Shown one piece after another: positions 59,221 through 64,000 of a DNA stretch of 64,000 nucleotides. This stretch comes from Sneathiella sp. HT1-7 (GTDB lineage Bacteria; Pseudomonadota; Alphaproteobacteria; Sneathiellales; Sneathiellaceae), in assembly GCF_020731145.1 (NCBI RefSeq), contig NZ_JAJFZN010000003.1:434001-498000 (forward strand), written 5' to 3'. Numbering within the stretch: the stretch's first letter is position 1; every line of letters begins with the position of its first letter. A model generated the notes under the pieces. That model saw only the letters and a program-made list of their open reading frames with translations, ran no database searches and was not told the origin of the DNA. The translations under genes and the position numbers were made by a program.

Positions 59221-60224
59221 ATGACCCTACCCACCAAGATGCAGGGCGTTGTCCTCACAGGACATGGCGGACCTGAGGTTCTTGAATGGCGGGAGGATCT
59301 CCCCATGCCAAAACCGGGCCCGCAAGATGTTCTGATCCGGGTGTCGGCAGCAGGCGTCAACAATACGGATATCAATACGCGGCTTGCCTGGTACTCCAAG
59401 GGAAGTGCCGATAGCGAAGATGCCAGTTGGTCGGGAAAACCGCTTTCTTTTCCGCGTATTCAGGGAGCGGACGTCTGCGGGCATATCGTTGCTGTCGGTG
59501 ACGCTGTCGATTCCGCCCGCGTGGGCGAGAGGGTTTTGATTGAACCCTGTATCCGAGAAGCCGACGGCGACTTGCTGGATCCGCCGTGGTATTTCGGCTC
59601 CGAATGTGACGGCGGGTTTGCGCAATATACAAAAGTTGCCGCCCGTCACGCCTATGCAATCGACAGCGAATTGACAGATGTAGAATTAGCTTCCTTTCCC
59701 TGCTCCTATTCCACCGCCGAAAATATGCTGACCCGCGCTGGCGTCAAGGAGGGGGAGACGGTTCTGGTGACTGGCGCCTCCGGCGGTGTGGGGTCGGCCA
59801 CGGTGCAGCTCGCCCGTGCCCGCGGCGCGAAAGTCATCGCAGTGACAAGCCCGTCCAAGGCGCAGGCGATTACTGATCTTGGCGCCGAAAGAATTCTTGG
59901 TCGGAACGATGATTTTGTTGCCGAACTTGGCCAAAACAGCGTGGATGTGGTTGTCGACCTCGTTGCGGGTGAGAAATGGCCCACCCTGCCATTGGCGGAC
60001 CGATTGTCGAGCTGGATATCCGCACTCTTTATCTCAAGGATTTAAGCTTTTTCGGCTGCACTGTTCTTAACGCCGAGGTCTTCGGCAATCTGGTCCGCCG
60101 GATAGAACGCAAGGAGATACGACCGCTGGTGGCCGAGACATTCTCCTTGCGCAATATCGGCGGCGCACAGGCAGTCTTTGGCGAGAAGGGCTATGTCGGC
60201 AAGATTGTCCTGACGGTGCCTTAG
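59221..60224 (+). pseudogene. Frameshifted zinc-type alcohol dehydrogenase/quinone oxidoreductase-like gene
   Basis: The gene starts at ATG 59221 with GGAGG upstream and reads normally through the GroES-like domain (GADVCGHIVAVGDAV, GSECDGGFAQYTKVAARHAYAI) and the Rossmann motif (TGASGGVGSATVQLARARGAKVIAV) to WPT near 59980. There the frame changes: the expected downstream sequence (IGGPIVELDIRTLYLKDLSFFGCTV to the end at 60224) continues in another frame, and about 15-20 conserved residues between WPT and AIGGP are missing. This fits a ~50-bp out-of-frame deletion. The left frame ends early at 60045. The product would lack its nucleotide-binding half's end and is probably inactive. Confidence 0.85.
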
Positions 60225-60955
60225 GCCATTTTCTCCATCCAGGGGCGCAGATCCATCTCATGAGTCCATGCGGAACGGTTCTGGCTGTGGAGGTTCCAGT
60301 AATTCTCGGCGATATCTTCGGGCTGTAAGATGCCATCTTTCTCGCGAAGTGCATAGCGTTCGGGGAAGCGTTCCGCGACAAACTGTGTATCGATGGCCCC
60401 GTCGATAATGATATGCGCGACATGAATGCCCTGCGGCCCCAGTTCCCGTGCAAGACTCTGGGCGAGGGCGCGGAGCGAATGCTTGGCGCCGGCGAAGGCA
60501 GAATATCCCGCCCCACCACGGATTGAGGCCGTTGCCCCGGTAAAGAGGATGGTGCCTTTTCCACGCGGCAGCATGGCTTTCGCCGCCTCCCGTCCGGTCA
60601 GGAAGCCGGCAAAGCTGCTCATCTCCCAAACCTTGCGATACACACGGCTGGTCATTTCGGTGATCGGGAAATTGACATTGCCACCGATATTGAAGATGAC
60701 GGCCCCAAGCGGGGCGACGTCCTTCTCGATCTTCGCGAACAGATCGATCATTTCGTCCTCATCGCGGGCATCGACACCGAAGGCATGTGCACTGCCGCCA
60801 TCCTTGCCAATATCCTCGGCAAGCTTGTTCAGGTCATCGATATGCCGGGCGCGACGGACGATGCAGGTTTCAAACCCTTCGCGGGCAAATCGTCTGGCGA
60901 TGGCACCGCCGGTCGCATCTCCCGCGCCGACGACAAGACAGGATTGTTTCGTCAT
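60221..60955 (-). CDS. Atypical SDR-family oxidoreductase
   Basis: 244 residues. The N-terminal motif VVGAGDATGGAIARRFAREG replaces the classical TGxxxGIG, and the NIGGN block replaces NNAG. The catalytic Tyr of YxxxK is Phe154 (FAGAK, Lys158); a Tyr lies three residues earlier. The Ser in GATAS is present. A subgroup of SDRs has this FA.AK pattern with LARELGPQGIHVAHIIIDGAID, so it is probably a family trait rather than decay. Activity may be altered. Convergent with the pseudogene, ends overlapping by 4 bp. Confidence 0.88.
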   Translation of the reverse strand: MTKQSCLVVGAGDATGGAIARRFAREGFETCIVRRARHIDDLNKLAEDIGKDGGSAHAFGVDARDEDEMIDLFAKIEKDVAPLGAVIFNIGGNVNFPITEMTSRVYRKVWEMSSFAGFLTGREAAKAMLPRGKGTILFTGATASIRGGAGYSAFAGAKHSLRALAQSLARELGPQGIHVAHIIIDGAIDTQFVAERFPERYALREKDGILQPEDIAENYWNLHSQNRSAWTHEMDLRPWMEKMA

Positions 60956-61016
60956 ATTATTATCCTTATGTTGACGGTACTGCGCCGAAAAAGGCTAGGC
61001 CCTGTGGGGATATCTG

Positions 61017-61355
61017 TCAATAATCGTTGGCACTTATTAATGAACATAAGGTCTCAGCTACTTGCTCACCTTTAGAGGTCAGGAAAACAATCTTGCGACG
61101 TCTCTCTCCCGGATCTTCCGAAGCGTAAACTAAGTCATGTCCCGGTTTGTTGAGCCGGTGCCATTTCGACAATGCCGCCACATTTCTTGAGCATGAAGCT
61201 TGGGAGATACCAAGTGTTTTTGAAAGCTCTTTCATTGTTATTCCTTGCTTATTGGCCACAAGAATTAACGTTGCGGCCATTTGCAGCTGCATCTCCGGAT
61301 CTATCTTTCGTAGTTCCTCAAGAACTCGTAGTATCTTGTTCAATTCTTTTGACAT
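61017..61355 (-). CDS. MarR-type winged-helix regulator
   Basis: 112 residues from ATG 61355; 15 open codons upstream are unlikely. The winged helix is ITMKELSKTLGISQASCSRNVAAL, followed by a wing with EDPGERRRKIVFLTSKGEQVAE, as in MarR proteins. It is divergent from the sarcosine oxidase-like gene with ~120 bp between starts, so it may control that operon. GGAGA lies upstream, somewhat far from the start. Confidence 0.8.
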   Translation of the reverse strand: MSKELNKILRVLEELRKIDPEMQLQMAATLILVANKQGITMKELSKTLGISQASCSRNVAALSKWHRLNKPGHDLVYASEDPGERRRKIVFLTSKGEQVAETLCSLISANDY

Positions 61356-61476
61356 TTCTTTTCTTTTATATCTCCTTGGAGAACACCAAATGAATGCCAC
61401 AATATGTACTATAATCCTGTGTAGTGTAAAACTGTCCGTTCCTGTTAGAAAGGAAGCGGAATAAGGATGAGTAGTG

Positions 61477-63810
61477 ATGGCGCGTATCTGGCCAATTAAA
61501 TTGAGAATTCCGGGTGGACAAGCCCAGCCTGTCTACAGGATCGGCGGTGGTGCGGTAGATCGCAGCCGGCTGGTGCCGTTTCGCTTTGGCGGGCGTGGCT
61601 ATCGCGGATTTTCGGGGGATACGCTTGCCTCTGCGTTGCTCGCCTACGGGATTAACGTACCGGAGAATGTCTCTCTCCTCCGCGGCGGAGAAAAACCTGC
61701 CGCCACCCGTCCCGTGACACAGGAACTCTATGACGATCTTGCGGCCCGGCAGCGGACCAACGGCCATTTTCGCCGTTTTCTGCCGGGCTATGCACCTTCT
61801 GCAGAAACGGATGCGGAACTGGAAACGGAATATGTCTATGACCATACGGATTGCCTTGTTGTTGGCAGTGGTCCGGCCGGGTTGACCCTCGCGCTGGAGA
61901 AGGCAGAGGCCGGGCAGGATGTAATTTTGGTAGAGAGGGATTTCGATTTCGGCGGCAGTTTGCTTTATGATGATGAATGGATTGATGGCCTTGCGCCCGG
62001 CGAATGGCGGCGGCAGGCGCTCGCGCGCCTCTCAGTTCTATCGAATGTCCGGATGCTTTCCCGGACCACGGCTTTACAGAGAATAGGGGAAAGACGTCTT
62101 CATGCGGAGGAACGTCCGCAACGGCATTTATCAACACGCAATCCGCATTTACCGGATCGCCGCTTCCGCCAAATTGAGGCGCGGGAAATGATCATCGAAA
62201 CTGGATATGAAGATCAGATTTTTTCTTTTCAAAATAATTTATTGCAGGGAATTTTTAATCTAGAATATGCTCTTTCCCTGATCGGTCGCTATGCTGTTTT
62301 ACCGGGGCATTGTATGGTGCTTTATGTCGGGCATACGGACGGGTATCGGCTCGCGGCGTCGCTGCTTGCGCGAGGGATAAAACCCACTGCGATTATTGAT
62401 GCGCGCGAAAACGTCCCCTCCGTCTGCCATCATTTCGCGCGCCGTGCTGGCATCCCGCTCTATCCGCATCACCGGGTTGTTCGCGCCATCGGGTTCCGGC
62501 ATATTCAGGGCATAGTGATCCAAAAGGCGGGATCCGATCCACTTAACCGCGATATCCATCTTGAGTGTGACAGCCTGATCCAGTCAGCAGGCGTTTTCCC
62601 GCGCGTCATACCGGAAAACGCTGAAGGGGAGGATATGGTCAATCCAAGGCCGGAAACCCTCTCTCAAATTCGGCGCGGCCCGCTTTATGAGGCGCAGAAG
62701 CGAGCGGGGGCTTTGCATCGTCCTTCGCAAGGCTGGCAACTCGCTGCTGCGTACCCTGCAAAAGATGAGACCTTGAAAGCGGCGCGCCATCGGGAGGCAC
62801 GGGCCGCGTGGACGGATGTTGCCATGGCGGACCTTTCCCATCTTGGCAAGATCGATCTGCAGGGGCCTGATGCGGCTGGATTGCTCGCCCGCGCTTTCGG
62901 GGAACGGGCGGAACTTGCGCCGGGGCGGATGCGTCCTGCTTTGCTGACGCAGGAAAACGGAATTGTGCTTGCTTCTGTTCTTGGTTGGTGCCTCGCGCCG
63001 CAGCACTTCATGCTTTCCACGACGGCGGGGTCATTGCTGACCGTGCGCAACCGGCTCGACACTTTGGTGGCCACTTCGGAAAGGCCACTGCGCTTGCAGA
63101 TGACGGACGTGACGGATGAATGGGGCGGTGTCGCCCTGATGGGGCCGAAGTCGGAAGCTTTGCTGGCCGATAGTCTGCCCATGTCGGTGATGGGGGAGGC
63201 GTTACCACGGATGGCGTTCCGCGATTTTACGCAGGATGAATTGCCGATCCGTCTTGCCCGGATCAATCTCGCCATCGGCTCAGGTTTCGAGATTTATACG
63301 CGTTCGGGCTATGCGGATATCCTCTGGAACCTGCTGCTGGAGAAAGGAAAAGCGCAGGGTTTAACCCTTGCCGGCACGGCAGCGCGGGAGACTTTGCGGA
63401 TTGAGGCGGGGCGCCCCGGCCCGCGTGAGATGAATGGCACAGCCACTGCGGCTGACCTCGGCCTTGCGCCACCGGAACGGCTGGAAGGGCGGCATCGCGC
63501 TCGGTGGCAGCTTGTCGGATTGAAATCTGTCTCCTATGAGGTGGAGGGGAAGGCGACTCCGCCACTCAGCGTCAGAATGAACCTCTATGAGGGTGACGGC
63601 ACGGAGGCAATGGGTCCGGGCATCGGGGAGATTACCTCTGCTTGCTACAGCCCCAGCCATGATCGGGAGATTGCGCTGGCGCTTTTGAGTGACGGTCGTG
63701 CGCGGGAGGGAACCCTGATCCGCGCCGCCACGGCAGACGGGCAAGCAGTGATCGACGTCAAGGTGCAGTCGCCGCGTGTCCTACCGCGACGGGAGATAGG
63801 CCATGGTTGA
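61477..63810 (+). CDS. Sarcosine oxidase alpha subunit-like protein, reduced form
   Basis: About 777 residues from ATG 61477 (a GTG codon precedes it), against about 1,000 in typical SoxA. The N-terminal ferredoxin-like part keeps GGGAVDRSRLVPF and FSGDTLASALLAYGI but lacks the RSFKYHRPRG region. The FAD/NAD domain has VVGSGPAGLTLALEKAEAG; the following ATGAxERP motif is changed (ETGYED). The C-terminal aminomethyltransferase (T-protein) domain is recognisable (LGKIDLQGPDAAGLLARAF, TRSGYADILWNLLLEKGKAQGLTLAGTAARETLRIEAGRPGP). It keeps one frame and overlaps the next gene by 8 bp. SoxA oxidises sarcosine to glycine with formation of 5,10-methylene-THF. No soxB or soxD precedes it here. Confidence 0.8.
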   Translation: MARIWPIKLRIPGGQAQPVYRIGGGAVDRSRLVPFRFGGRGYRGFSGDTLASALLAYGINVPENVSLLRGGEKPAATRPVTQELYDDLAARQRTNGHFRRFLPGYAPSAETDAELETEYVYDHTDCLVVGSGPAGLTLALEKAEAGQDVILVERDFDFGGSLLYDDEWIDGLAPGEWRRQALARLSVLSNVRMLSRTTALQRIGERRLHAEERPQRHLSTRNPHLPDRRFRQIEAREMIIETGYEDQIFSFQNNLLQGIFNLEYALSLIGRYAVLPGHCMVLYVGHTDGYRLAASLLARGIKPTAIIDARENVPSVCHHFARRAGIPLYPHHRVVRAIGFRHIQGIVIQKAGSDPLNRDIHLECDSLIQSAGVFPRVIPENAEGEDMVNPRPETLSQIRRGPLYEAQKRAGALHRPSQGWQLAAAYPAKDETLKAARHREARAAWTDVAMADLSHLGKIDLQGPDAAGLLARAFGERAELAPGRMRPALLTQENGIVLASVLGWCLAPQHFMLSTTAGSLLTVRNRLDTLVATSERPLRLQMTDVTDEWGGVALMGPKSEALLADSLPMSVMGEALPRMAFRDFTQDELPIRLARINLAIGSGFEIYTRSGYADILWNLLLEKGKAQGLTLAGTAARETLRIEAGRPGPREMNGTATAADLGLAPPERLEGRHRARWQLVGLKSVSYEVEGKATPPLSVRMNLYEGDGTEAMGPGIGEITSACYSPSHDREIALALLSDGRAREGTLIRAATADGQAVIDVKVQSPRVLPRREIGHG

Positions 63811-64000
63811 CCGTAATTCCACACTACGCGGGGAGCGTATTCATGGACGCTTTGGCAAGCTGGATAAGGTGCCGGGCGTCACTCTTTTAGAGATAAAGGA
63901 TTTCTCCTATCTGGAGGTTACCCTCTGGGATTGGAGGCAGGACAGCCTTCGCTCCAAACTCGCGGAACTGCTGAGCATTAGCGATTTACCAGAAGAAGGT
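63803..64000 (+). CDS. Sarcosine oxidase gamma subunit-like protein (3' end outside window)
   Basis: The first 66 codons of a gene that starts at ATG 63803, overlapping the alpha-like stop by 8 bp. The sequence RIHGRFGKLDKVPGVTLLEI followed by DFSYLEVTLWDWRQD fits the start of SoxG, where 'GVTLRE' and a 'LQVSAW'-like strand are usual. Assignment rests mainly on position after the alpha-like gene, as in soxBDAG. Confidence 0.6.
   Translation, partial: MVDRNSTLRGERIHGRFGKLDKVPGVTLLEIKDFSYLEVTLWDWRQDSLRSKLAELLSISDLPEEG

Overview
The window looks like a chromosomal segment of an alphaproteobacterium. The evidence is gene order and content: glyQ-glyS-ppdK, then apbC (mrp), hflK-hflC-DUF2065-degP, a divergent serB/miaA pair, ilvB-ilvH-ilvC, and the mreBCD-mrdA-rodA elongasome cluster. 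TTG and GTG starts are frequent, and a TTAA-N7-TTAA (CtrA-type) site is present. I cannot name the genus; orders such as Rhodospirillales, Sneathiellales or Kordiimonadales would fit.

Layout. 1-5.8 kb: the tail of a class III nucleotide cyclase, a Tat-exported superoxide reductase, a CYTH-CHAD protein, a GAF-histidine kinase, and a TetR regulator facing a DUF1772-VOC operon across two matching 18-bp operators. 5.9-7.9 kb: a variable patch at a tRNA-Pro(CGG) gene, with an AT-rich membrane protein, a decayed second copy of the tRNA and a PAP2 phosphatase. 8-34 kb: conserved housekeeping genes for polyprenyl diphosphate synthesis, tRNA charging and modification, pyruvate phosphate dikinase, Fe-S carrier, membrane proteolysis, serine and branched-chain amino acid synthesis, and cell shape. 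34-40.7 kb: an unrecognised 957-residue protein, a secreted RTX-type animal haem peroxidase, and a two-gene operon of a truncated globin and a class III cyclase.

40.9-50.2 kb: an integrated element in tRNA-Lys(CTT). It is bounded by perfect 49-bp direct repeats and has arm-type integrase sites at both ends. It carries a tyrosine integrase, an AlpA-like regulator, a Rep_trans-like initiator or relaxase, and an AT-rich cargo operon of a membrane-anchored protein, a SIR2-fold protein and a 930-residue helical protein. That operon is the best candidate in the window for an undescribed (anti-phage) system.

50.2-64 kb: chromosomal accessory metabolism: DUF2254 and MscS membrane proteins, ketopantoate reductase, two lipoproteins, a metallo-beta-lactamase-fold hydrolase, an MFS exporter with a DUF2332 protein, a quinone-oxidoreductase-like pseudogene, an SDR lacking the usual catalytic tyrosine, a MarR-type regulator, and a reduced sarcosine oxidase alpha-like gene followed by the start of a gamma-like gene.
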